From contig JARWIR010000091.1 of the NCBI GenBank assembly GCA_029959085.1, forward strand, positions 930,001 through 994,000: DNA of 64,000 bases, written 5' to 3'. Positions within the stretch are counted from its first letter, which is position 1, and the number at the start of each line of letters is the position of its first letter. Of this stretch, positions 47,091 to 57,879 are shown one piece after another. The stretch is from Nemophila menziesii (taxonomy: Eukaryota; Streptophyta; Magnoliopsida; Boraginales; Hydrophyllaceae). The notes under the pieces are model-generated. The model made no database searches. It was given only the letters and a program-made list of their open reading frames with translations, and was not told the DNA's origin. The position numbers and the translations under genes were made by a program.

Positions 47091-48580
47091 GATACGTTTT
47101 CTAAACTTTCCTCTTAGTGTATATTAGTTTAAATGCTTTATTGAGTCTTTTCGAGTCGTGGGGACACGACTCATTTTTGAGTTTGGGGTGGGGTTCGTTG
47201 CCTCATCCCAGTTTTTATGTGTTATTTGCTTTATTTGCTTTCAATAAAAGAATTTTCGGAGTTGCGTTTGACTGTAGAAATTTTTAAATATCCCTTTAAG
47301 CATACTTTTGATAAATCTATGATAGTAAATAGTGGACTTTAGGGATTGATATAAAACGCACTTACAATTGCATGCGAACATAGGTAATTGATAGGAAAAA
47401 TTAATTAACAATGCAAATGAAGTAAGCTTGTACTCAAGGAATATGTTTGGTGTGTAGAACGTGAAATCCTAATTAGTAGAGAACCCACCTAGATATGAAC
47501 TAAAGACAAGCTATGTACTTAGGAAAATGATAGGGGCAGTTCTTTGTTAGCCATTTGTGCCTTTTTAGCCTTCTATCCCTTGTATTAATTATTATCCGTC
47601 TTAGCCCACTTTGAGCCTTTAGCCTTTTCTTTGTAGCCACGATATAAGCCATTATCCCTTAGATTAGTAGGCATGACCATATGACCCGCACTTGAATCAC
47701 AATCCTGAGACATGTCTCGAGCTTGAGTTTGGGGTGGGGGACCACATATGGGGAATTAAATGGGTAGGGATCGATGTGATTTGTATTGTAGCACAATTGC
47801 AGATGATATATACTTGTAACCCTTTGCCGGGAATGAAGAAAAATGAAAAAGAAAGAAAATAAAAAAAAAAAAAATAAAAAAAAAAAAAAAAAAATGAAAA
47901 ATTTTGAAAAATCATACAGTAGGAACCGGGAACCCGGATTCGTCAAAACCGGGAACCCGGTTTGCTCCTGTACAAAAAAAAAGAGAAAAAGAAAAGAAAA
48001 AGAAAAATATGAATGAATAAAACATCCGGCAAAGTGGAATTTTATGAAAATCATCTTATTTATAATAGGTAGACATGGGACGCTAAATTAGTGCGTATAT
48101 GGGTGAGTGAGAACATCTTTTTGAGCGTTAACTCAAGCTCGAGGACATTGTTGATGGTAAGTGAGGAGAGAGCCAAAAGCTCACTTCAAATTTACCAAAT
48201 ATACATCCACACCTGTCCTTAAGCCAATATTATAACCGTAAAGACCTCGTGATTCCTAAGTGCATAGTGAATTTATTATTCTGTTGATAGGGAATACACT
48301 AGGTGGAGCGTTCAAAGCGAGGTAGGATTAATGACCACCCTATAGCCATCATACAGAGATGAGTACAAGTGTAACCTTCAAGCATTGCGACTTTAATTTT
48401 ATGATTGAGATTATTTATGTTTGATGATGCATGATTAGTGTATGTGTATATTAGTTTCTAAAGTTTGCTATATGAGATTTATTTTGAGAATTGCTTTAGG
48501 GTTTATTTGCCAGCTTCTATGTGTTTATACGTTTACTTCTACCCCTTTGTTTTGTTTTACTTTGTCGGGACGACAAAGGT
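47091..48580 (+). other. Athila X 3' untranslated region
   Basis: Non-coding, collinear with Y and Z. It holds the hairpin at 47153-47172, PPT-like motifs at 47177-47193 and 47723-47740, an A-rich tract (47860-47900) and a palindrome doublet at about 47925-47962. Confidence 0.8.
47153..47172 (+). promoter_or_regulatory. Conserved hairpin after ORF3
   Basis: GAGTCGTG ggga CACGACTC, an 8-bp perfect stem, 63 bp after the ORF3 stop. It is identical in Y (32527-32546) and Z (18443-18462) despite the decay of Z elsewhere. The function is unknown; an RNA 3'-end, packaging or stability element is possible. Confidence 0.7.
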
Positions 48581-48595
48581 TTGAGTTGGGGGTCT
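48581..48595 (+). promoter_or_regulatory. X polypurine tract
   Basis: TTGAGTTGGGGGTCT directly abuts the 3' LTR (TGATG at 48596), where plus-strand priming is expected. Confidence 0.75.
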
Positions 48596-50159
48596 TGATG
48601 TCTCCCTAATTGTTCTTATTTTAGACCCTTAGGAGACATCATTTTTGGTGTTTATTTAATTAATTCGATAGACTTTTGAATGAAATATGCAATAATTCGG
48701 ATTTCCCTTTTTATTTCTAGCATTTTTGAATTATTAAACTTTTGCGCGTAATATTGGTATTTTTAGTGTAAAGTTTACAGGTTTTTAGATGTTAGCTAGG
48801 AAAGGAATCCGAAGATAAAGTCAAAGATCAAAAGATAGAGTCAAGACTTGAAAAGAAATCCCGAAGATTTTATTTTAGAGCTGAAAATCCATTTTCCAGG
48901 CCCTTGATTGCTGTTTTCGAGGTACTTAAGAGCTGATTGAGCCGCTGACCTTTGAAGAGAAAACATTCCTTATCGAAGTACGGAACTTTAGCAACTGGAA
49001 TGAGGTCAATCGGAGTTGTAACGCATCGGGAAAAGCAGTTTTAGTGAAGGTCTGTCATCAGTTACGGGATTTTGGGCTTAGAAAGTGGGCTTGGACATTT
49101 AATTAGGCTTTTATTTTCTGGTCCAAGCCCTAGTCCGAATTTTTTACTATAAAAGGAGGTCTGGACTCTTATTTTAAACACAATTCACTTTCCACAAGAT
49201 TAAAAAAACACCAGAGAAGCTACAGGAGGAAGAAAGGAGAAGCTACAAGAGTTGGAGTGGGTCTATAGCTCCGTTCGTAGTCATTCTTATTCCGAAAATT
49301 AGGTTTTTCTTTTATTTTACTTTTGTAACGAATATGAATTCCATTTCTTTTTATTTTGTTTTTAATTTTAATATGAGCTAAATTTCAATTAGTGCTTGAG
49401 AACAAACAATGGGTGAATCCTGATTTTATATTATAACGAATGTTGAATTTGGGTTTTTATTGAATTAAACTAAATTAGGTCTTTTACTCTTTTCGACAAT
49501 TTGTGAATGTTTACTGATTTTAGAGTCGCGAACTAAAATTAGGTATTAGTATCTAAGCTATTCCATATATGTGGCGTATGGATCATCCTGACGGGGGGTT
49601 TAGATACAGAAATAGTTGTTCAATCTAGGATAAAAGCTATTGATTCTGACGAACTTAGTTAATCCTAGGGCCAATGTGGTAATAAATCTTAATCATCCAA
49701 CGGTGGATCATATTTACCCTGACGGGACTAGTGACACTTTAGGATTGCCTTATAGTCCACCCTGACGGGGGTATAAGGATATTAGAATCCCGACCATTGT
49801 AATTGACCGATTTAACCCTTAAACAACATAAGTTAGAAAGTAAAATTAGGAGGATCCTTGCGTTCTCAAGTACTACATCTCATATTGCGTTTTCACTTAT
49901 TTTACTTGCGTCTTAGCTTCTACTTGCATTTAATTATTTGTCTTTTATTCATTAGCTTTAATCAACAAAACCAAACAAATATTTTATTATCTTTTATTTT
50001 CATAAGTGCATCAATCACTACTTGCTAAACATTGTGATCAATCATCCGTCCTTGGAACGAATCTGATTTATCAGAATTACTACTTGGGACAACCGTACAC
50101 TTGCGGTTGTGGTTCGATTAGCATTTGCATTTATTTTTAGGACACACAAAGGACCACCA
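48596..50159 (+). repeat. 3' LTR of Athila X
   Basis: 1564 bp. It differs from the 5' LTR at about six positions by eye (for example ggcctg/ggtctg, ttaact/tttact, gagctg/gagttg, gtcaat/gtcatt, gttatc/gttttc, caacca/caatca). Confidence 0.93.
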
Positions 50160-50164
50160 GTTAC

Positions 50165-50704
50165 ACAACCCAAATGGCATTCTACGATATGAAAAAGTAC
50201 CAAATGGGCATGTAAAGGTAGTCTTATGTTGATCTTCTGGAGCCACATAGATCTGATTGTACCCGGAGTAACCATCCAAGAAGCAATAGTACTCTCTTCC
50301 GGCTAATGTATCTAATATTTGATCGATGAAGGGCAAAGGGAAATGATCTTTTCTGGTGGCCTTGTTCAGCTTTCTGTAATCCATGCAAACTCTCCATCCA
50401 ACTACCGTTCTTGAAGGAATCGCTTCATTTTTATCATTAAGAACCGTTGTCATTCATCCTTTCTTCGGTACACACTAAACCGGGCTCACCCATTCACTAC
50501 TCGAAATGGGATAAATAATCCCCGCATCTAAAAGCTTGATCACCTCCTTTTTCACTACATCCTTCATGGCTGGCATTAATCTTCTCTGGCCTTGTTCAGC
50601 TTTCTGTAATCCATGCAAACTCTCCATCCAACTACCGTTCTTGAAGGAATCGCTTCATTTTTATCATTAAGAACCGTTGTCATTCCTCCTTTCTTCGGTA
50701 CACA
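50165..50704 (-). pseudogene. Athila Y RT N-terminal part with tandem duplication
   Basis: Reading right to left from about 50704, the RT palm start (MDYRKLNKATRKDHFPLPF, CFLDGYSGYNQIYV, PFGLCN) leads to the X insertion at 50164. A 231-bp segment is duplicated in tandem (about 50358-50588 and 50589-50819). The nonsense codon TAG (CAG in X) occurs in both copies, near 50471 and 50702. Confidence 0.8.
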
Positions 50705-53700
50705 CTAAACCGGGCTCACCCATTCACTACTCGAAATGGGATAAATAATCCCCGCATCTAAAAGCTTGATCACCTCCTTTTTCACTACATCCTTCATGGC
50801 TGGCATTAATCTTCTCTGACCTTCAACTGAGCGTGCATTAACATCTTCAAGTATGATTTTATGTTGACAATAGGATGGACTAATGCCTTTGATATCAGCA
50901 ATTGTCCAACCTATTGCTTCTTTATTGGCTCTTAACACACGCAACAGTTTATCTTCTTGAGGACCTGTTAAATTAGCTGAAACAATAACAGGTAGAGTTT
51001 CATTAGTACCCAAATATGCATACCTCAAGTGCGCTGGCAATGGTTTTTTTTCCAACTCCGGAGGAGATTCAATTGAAGGTTTCTTTTTAGGAATAATCTC
51101 CCCCGGTTCTCTCACAGGTTCATAGGCAAGACGCCTATACTTCGGATTTTCAGAATTTAGAGCTGCAACTGTTTCTGTAAGCTCCTCCATCATCTCAGGT
51201 GAATCCAATGTCAAAGCAGCCTGCAAGATATCATCAAAATTTAAACAATTAAATACCTCTTGCGATGCTTGCTCTACCACATCCATTCTGAAGCAATCTT
51301 CCTGAGAATCTGGGAATTTCATAGCTCGAAATACATTGAATTTCACTTCCTCATCTTGTATTCTCATCGTTAATTCGCCATACTCTACATCGATCAATGT
51401 TCTCCCTGTAGCTAGGAATGGTCTACCCAAAATAATGGGGACATTTCTATCTGCATTGTATTCAAGAATTACGAAATCAACGGGGAATATAAGTGTACCT
51501 GCCTTAACAAGGACATCCTCAATTCGGCCTTCGGGATGAGCAAGAGACCTGTCCGCCATTTGCAAGACCATAGAGGTAGGTCTTGCGTTTCCAATCTTAA
51601 GCTTATCAAAGATTGACTTGGGCATCAAATTGATACTTGCCCCCAAGTCACATAGCGCCTTTCCCTTCCATTCTTCTCCAATAGATATGGGAATCGTGAA
51701 ACTCCCCAGATCAACTAACTTTGGAGGTAACTTACTCTGACAAATCGCGCTACACTCTTCAGGAAGGCCAATCATCTCATTATCACAATAGGGCCTTTTG
51801 TTAGTGAGGGCCCTCTTCAAAGACTTCGTATACTTAGGAATATCTCGAATCGCCTCAAGTAACGGAATATTAATACTTAGGCCCTTCACTCTATTAAAGA
51901 ACTTCTGAAAATCGGCCATATCACCCTTTTTCTGAACTCGTGATGGAAACGGTGGTGGAGGGCGATTGCTTACGATTTCATCTCTCTTTTTCGGAACTTC
52001 TCTTGGTCTTTCTATTTCTTCAACCTCCCTATCTTTCTCATTCTCTTTCTCTTTCTCAATCACTTCCTTTTCTTTTCTTGGAACTTCTTTCTCTTTCATA
52101 ACGGGAAAAGGAGGTGGAGGGAGGTTCTTACCACTTCTTAATGTAACGGCTTTGCAATCTTCATGTTGTATCGGATTCTCAGTATCGCTGGGAAGTTGTC
52201 CTTGCGGACGCTGACTCAGTTGTTTATTGATTTGACTTAGCTGATTCTGGAAAATCTTCATATTTGCTTCGGCTGCGTTTTGGCGTTCTAATGCTTGTGT
52301 TGAAGAGCAATCAAATTTTCAACTGTTTTCTGAAGGGTAACAACTCCTTCTTGTGGATGGGCAGGTAAAGCTTTCTGGTTTAATGTTTCGTCATAGGTAT
52401 TCTGAGGAGCTTGTCTTTGTACGTAATTGCCTTGATTCTGTCCACCTTGATAATTGTTGTGTGGTCTTGGATTATAGTTGTGGCCTAGGGGACGCGGCTG
52501 ATACGCATAGGTAGGATTGGCTGCCCCATTCGGATTAGAGTATTGAAACCCAGGGTGGTTTCTGTTAGGCTGATATCCATTACCACTCGAATTGAAATTA
52601 CCTCTGTTGGACATAAACATCACTGATTCTGGGTTATTCGGACAATTTTCCTTATCATGATCATCTACTCTGCAAATCAAACACATATAAACCTCTTGTG
52701 CAGCATGCACAACTACCTTCTTACTCGAAAACCCTTCTTTAACAGCTAAAGTAAGCTGTTTCAACTGTTGCTCTATCGTATTCTGAATCTTATTCTCAAG
52801 CGTAGCAAATTTCTCTTCCATATCAACATTATTCACTCCCTTAACTGGTGTTCTTACTGAGTTCCACCCAACTTCGTTCTTAACTGTTCTCTCTAAAATG
52901 ATTTTAGCATGAGCGGGTTGAACTTGTAGAAAACCTGCTCCACATAGTGTATCCAATTTCTCTCTCGACTTCCCATCAAGGCCTCTATAAAAGATCTTAA
53001 GTTTTTGTTGTTCTGAATAGCCATGATTGGGAACTCTTCGTAAGCACATCTGAAATCTTGTCCAACTCTTACCCAAAGTTTCATCATATTCTTGACGGAA
53101 ATGCGTCAATTCTAATTCAGCATCTAACCTCATGTTACATGGGTAATACCTGTCAAAGAACGCAATCTCTAATTGGTCCCAATTGGTGATCTTCGCAGGA
53201 TCTTGCGTATCGTGCCATTCACTTGCTCCCTCAGTAACAAAGAACTTAAAAGCAGCAAAATACATCTGTTCTCTCGAAACCCCTTGTGTGATATAAGAAT
53301 CACATATCTGTTTGAATTTCTGTACTGCCCTAAGAGGATCTTCTGCTGGTCTACCACGAAAATTCCCAAAATTCTGGAACTGAGCTAACATACCCGAATC
53401 TGGACGGAAACGCGGAACATTAATATCTGGAGCACCTACACTATAGCAGGAGCACGGAATGGGACTTCTGGAGGACCATTAGTAAACCACGGATCATGAT
53501 TCATCACTATCTGGACTGGAGGATTAGGATTCACTGGTGGAACCGGAGGAATAACGCCAGGAGCCAAAGGTTGGCCACCTGCGCCTAGTTGATTATTTTG
53601 TTGATTATCTTGAAGATGAACTTCTTCCATTCTGTTACTTAACTCTTCTACTTCTAAAGCTTCTCGTTCTCTTCTTCTCTTGTTAGCAAGTCTGATCAAC

Positions 53701-53762
53701 GATTCTGGATTACTAAGGATCGGAGGTGTTGGCTCTAAATCCTTGCATAGCCTTCTTCGCAT
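50705..53762 (-). pseudogene. Athila Y gag and protease, frameshifted
   Basis: Reading right to left: MRRRLCKDLEPTPPIL (53762-53436), a one-base deletion near 53440, gag core and zinc knuckle CLICRVDDHDKENC (53391-52288), then loss of two ERQNAAI repeats with a frameshift near 52275. Protease DLGASINL and the linker follow (52261-50705), ending at TAG. The domain order equals that of X. Confidence 0.88.
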
Positions 53763-53880
53763 ACACCAAACCTAAAAACCTGAGAAAGATAAACAAACAA
53801 AAAGCGTAAAACTGATAAAAACAAAAATAAAAATAAATGCACTATCACTAAAGGATAAACACCGTGATCACACGCTACCG

Positions 53881-55464
53881 TCCCCGGCAGCGGCGCCAAA
53901 AACTTGGTGGTCCTTTGTGTGTTCTAAATAAATGCAAATGTAAATCGAACCACAACCGCAAGTGTACGGTTGTCCCAAGTAGTAATAACTGATAAATCAG
54001 ATTCGTTCCAAGGACGGATGGTTGATCACAATGTTCAGCAAGTAGTGATTGATGCACTTATGAAAGTAAAAGATAATAAAAATGTTTGTTTGGTTTTTGT
54101 TATTAAAACTAATGAATGAAAGACAAATATTAAAATGTAAGTAAAGGCTAAAACGCAAGTAAAATAAATGAAACGCAATATGAGAGGTAGTACTTGAGAA
54201 CGCAAGGATCTTCCTAATCTTATTTCCTAACTTATGTTGTTTAAGGGCTAAATTGGTCAATTACAATGGTCGGGATTCTAAATTCCTTATACCCCCGTCA
54301 GGGTGGACTATAAGGCAATCCTAAAGTGTCACTAGTCCCGTCAGGGTAAATATGACCACCGTTGGATGTTTAAGTGTTTTACCTCATTGGCCCTAGAATT
54401 AGCTAAGTTCGTCAGAATCAATAGCTTTTATCCTAGATTGAATAATTAATTCTATACCTAAACCCTCCGTCAGGATGATCCACACGCCACATATGTGGAA
54501 TAGCTTAGATACTAATACCTAATTTTAGTTCGCGACTCTAAAATCAGTAAATAATCACAAATTATCGAAAAGAGTAATGAACCCAATCTAATTTAATTTA
54601 ATATAAACCCAAATTCAACATTCGTTATTTCGTAAAATTAAGATTCACCCATTGTTTGTTCTCAAGCACTATGAAAAGCTTAGCTCATATTAAAATTAAA
54701 AACTAAATTGAAAAAAATGGAATTCATATTGTTTACAAAATTAAAATATAAAAAGAACCTAATTTCCGGAATTGGAATGACTACGAACGGAGCTATAGAC
54801 CCACTCCAGCTCTTTTAGCTTCTTCTTTCTTCCTTTTGTTGCTTCTCTCTGGTGTTTAATCTTGTGGAATGTGAATTGTGTGAAAAATAGAAGTCCAGAC
54901 CTCCTTTTATAAGCCTAAATTCGTACTAGGGCTTGGACCAGAAAATAAAACATTAATTAAATGTCCAAGCCCAATTTCCAAGCCCAAAATCCCGTAACTG
55001 CTGATACACCTTCACTAAAACGGCTTTTCCCGATGCGTTACAACTCCGATTGACCTCATTCCAGTTGCTAAAGTTCCGTAACTCGATAAGGAATGATTTC
55101 TCTTCAAAGGTCAACAGCTGAATCATCGCTTAAGCACCTCGAAATCAGCAATCTATAGCCTGGAAAGTGGATTTTCAGCTCTAAAAATAATATCTTCGGG
55201 ATTTGTCTTCAAGTCTTGACTCTAATTCACGATCTTTGACTTTCTCCTTTGGATTCCTCTTCTAGCTAACATCTAAAACCTGTAAACTTTACACTAAAAA
55301 TACCAATATTACGCGCAAAAGTTTAATAAGTCAAAAATGCTAGAAATAAAAAGGGAATTCCGAATTATTGCATATTTAGTCCAAAAGTCTATCGAATTAA
55401 ATAAATAAACACAAAAAATGATGTCTCCCAAGGGTCTAAAATAAGAACAATTAGGGAGACATCA
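53881..55464 (-). repeat. 5' LTR (53905-55464) and PBS of Athila Y
   Basis: PBS tccccggcagcggcgcca at 53881-53898 (minus-strand TGGCGCCGCTGCCGGGGA), then the LTR from TGGTGGTCC at 53905 to GACATCA at 55464. CAGTG follows immediately. Confidence 0.9.
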
Positions 55465-55469
55465 CAGTG

Positions 55470-56270
55470 ATTGTTGATAAAATGAGAGCTAAAAAGCTTG
55501 ATAAAAGCTTTATATTAGAACAGATATGTACACTTCTATGGTGTACTTGGAAAGCGAGAAATGATAACAAGTATAAATTCCTTAAACTTGAGCCAATTTT
55601 TGTGTTAGAAAAGGCAAGAGTAGAATGGAATGAATACCAAAATATAAATTATCCTAAGGATGTTAATAATATACTGAAGGATAATATGTCCCAAATCCCC
55701 ACCTCGGTTAACTCATCAAGATTATCTGATGTAAATGCAAGTGAAACAATTAATAACAACATAGTACAAAGTAAGAAAAAATGGGTACCTCCACCTATAA
55801 ATCATACTAAAATCAATTGTGATGCCTCTTTTGTTAATAAAAAAGCTTCTATTTCATGTGTCAACAGGGACAATAAAGGAAGAGTGCTATATTGCGAAGC
55901 TTGGGATGTTAATGCTGATTCTCCTCTCGAGGCTGAAGCTCTTGGAATACTCAAAGCTTGTGTGATTGCGAGAGATATCAAGAATACACAAGTTATTATT
56001 GAGAGTGATTGTCAAGAGATTATGCTTCCTTTGGAGAAAAACACTTTAATTAGCATTCCAACTATTTGTCATATTACTAAAAGCATATACTTTATTTCTG
56101 AAAATTGTAAACCTATTTTTCGATGGGTTAGTCGAGATAGGAATAGTTTAGCCAATGAGGTAGTCAAACATAAGCTTGGTAGCAACATGAATGGCTCGCA
56201 ACTAGTTGCGTACTCATGTAGGTTAGCTAAAATTATTCATGATGAATCAATTCCTTCGGGAATTGGATAA
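55470..56270 (+). pseudogene. LINE ORF2 3' part: RNase H domain
   Basis: This is the continuation of ORF2 in the same frame after the CAGTG duplication. After a linker it has a plant LINE RNase H domain (RVT_3-like): CDASF (first Asp), SPLEAEALGILKA (Glu), IIESDCQEI (Asp), and near the end RNSLANEVVK, where the usual last acidic residue appears to be Asn. It ends at a TAA at 56268-56270, about 40 bp before the A-rich tail. Confidence 0.85.
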
Positions 56271-56320
56271 CTTTTTGTAATCTTGTTTTTAATGGAGTTA
56301 TATTTTGGACCAAAAAAAAA

Positions 56321-57018
56321 GAAGGAGTGCTCCTTTAATATGATAGGTTAGTTTCGAATTATTTTTCAAAGGTTGAATATAAAATAAGGTCGATGGATAA
56401 AAATATCCATAAAATACTAGATTTATAAAAAAATTGATTTTTTAAGGTAAAAGTTTATTAGTTTTTTTATGGATGAATTCAAATTTTAAGTAAAGACCCT
56501 TGTTCTTCCTATATTTTACCTTTACCCGAATTGACAGCTTATCCTTTGGTCGTATAAAGTACAAATTTACACCACAACTTTTGTTTTTGTGACTCGTTAC
56601 CTCCTGATGGCGGATTCTGTCCATCAGATCCGTTAAGTGGTCATGTGCGATGCATGCGCAATTTTTTAATCATTTTTTTATTATTAAAGAACATTTTTAT
56701 ACAAAAACATTATCTTATATTAGAAAAGGTAAAAAGGATATTTCTTAATTAAATAACACTTTTAATACATTAAATTAAAAGATAAAAACATAATCAAAAC
56801 CTAAAACTCAATCTCTTCACACTCATATTCGAAGAAAAAAAATCTCTTCACACGCCACTCTCCTGCACAAGAAAACCGCCCCCACACGGTACCTCAACAA
56901 TCGAAGAACCCAGTTAAGGTAAAATATTAATTTTTACCATTTGAATTCTACAAAATTGAATTATTTTTAACCTAATCTCACCACCACTTTTACAATCTTT
57001 CAAAATCATATGATTTAA
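56321..57018. other. AT-rich intergenic region
   Basis: No gene seen. cctaatctcaccaccacttttacaatc near 56975 starts a local repeat whose other copy is at about 57610. It ends in ATGATTTAA, the left flank of the MITE. Confidence 0.5.
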
Positions 57019-57479
57019 GGGGGTGTTTGTTTACACTTAATGAGATCTTAATCTGTTTATTAAAACACTGAATCAATAAGACTGTTTGTTTTTTCTGACC
57101 AATTCAGATCTAAATAGCTCTTAACTAGTCTGTTTCATTAAGATTTCAAACTAAGGTGTCCTTTGATTTTTTTTAAGTGATAAGTATTGAATGTTGAATG
57201 ACAGCTGAATAGAATTTATTCTGTTAAGTGGCAGGGTGTGAATGAATTAGACTCAGTTTTAAATCTTAATGAAACATACTAGTTAAGAGCTATTCAAATA
57301 TGAATTGATCAGTAAAAACAAACAGTATTATTGATCCAATGTCTTAATGAACCAGATTAAGATCTCATTAAGTGCAAACAAACACCTCCTAAGTCTGATT
57401 CATTCAGACCATGCCTCTTAACCGCTTCAGCTGTTATTCAGCATTAAGTACTTGTTACTTAAAAAAATCAAACAACACG
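57019..57479. mobile_element. Composite Tourist-like MITE, interleaved arms
   Basis: Arm A (57019-57151, GGGGGTGTTTGTTTACACTT) is inverted at about 57255-57389. Arm B (57155-57253, GGTGTCCTTTGATTTTTTTT) is inverted at 57393-57479. The order is therefore A, B, A-inverted, B-inverted. TAA flanks every junction (57016-57018, 57152-57154, 57390-57392 and 57480-57482). A similar sequence without the element (gatttaagtataattacag, about 57645) gives an empty site and shows that the whole 461-bp block entered at one TAA. No coding. Confidence 0.75.
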
Positions 57480-57705
57480 TAAGTATAATTACAGTCGTAT
57501 TGTTTATTATTTTTTATACAAATCATACAATGGTTATTTTGTTTGAAAGCATAAATTCATCATTTTTAAAAAAATTCAGAATCCTATAATGGACATTTTA
57601 TTTGATAGCCTAATCTCATCACTTTTATAGTTTTTTAGGATAATCTGATTTAAGTATAATTACAGTCGTGTTGTTTATTATTTTTTATACAAATCCTACC
57701 GTGCC
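57480..57705 (+). repeat. Local direct repeat, about 172-bp period
   Basis: TAAGTATAATTACAGTCGT plus about 35 further bases at 57480-57533 recurs at 57652-57705 with few changes. Intervening aatcctataatggacattttatttgat is itself a diverged copy. Confidence 0.7.
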
Positions 57706-57879
57706 CATTTTATGACTGTATGAGAAGTTTTTTGAGAATCTATGAGCATTAGTTCTCTTCTCTTTCTCTCATCCGTTTTTTCAACATTCATTTTCTTCTT
57801 CTTTCCTGTGGCACCTTCAAAACCTCCTCGCCTTCTTGTTTTTTTTACTACATTTATTGCTCGGTTTTTTTTACTTCTA

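Larger units (their letters stand above)
37287..50159 (+). mobile_element. Athila-type gypsy element X, structurally complete
   Basis: 12,873 bp with two 1564-bp LTRs (37287-38850 and 48596-50159) starting TGATG and ending CACCA, flanked by exact GTTAC (37282-37286 and 50160-50164). Order: PBS 38857-38874, gag-pro-RT-RNaseH-integrase 38985-44660, palindrome array, ORF3 45774-47090, 3' UTR, PPT 48581-48595. I saw about 6 LTR differences, so the insertion is recent. Two nonsense codons break pol. It sits in antisense orientation inside the RT gene of Y, a member of the same family. Confidence 0.95.
29553..55464 (-). mobile_element. Athila-type gypsy element Y, split by X
   Basis: A complete-ended minus-strand element. 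Its 5' LTR is 53905-55464, PBS 53881-53898, gag/pro/pol 53762-50165 continuing at 37286-35026 beyond X, then palindrome array, ORF3 (33892-32572), 3' UTR and 3' LTR (31113-29553). The target duplication is CAGTG. Without X it is about 13.0 kb. Gag frameshifts, a nonsense codon and tandem duplication in RT, and a 38-bp deletion in ORF3 make it inactive. Confidence 0.92.
24483..56320 (+). mobile_element. L1-type LINE, split by Athila Y
   Basis: The left part is 24483-29552 and the right part 55465-56320, with Athila Y between duplicated CAGTG (29548-29552 and 55465-55469). Order: ORF1 with a zinc knuckle, ORF2 with endonuclease, RT, zf-RVT-like region and RNase H, a short 3' UTR and an A-rich tail (about 56310-56320). 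The ORF2 reading frame is continuous across the insertion once one CAGTG copy is discounted. The 5' end lies in the N gap, so the element's own target duplication cannot be checked. Confidence 0.85.
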
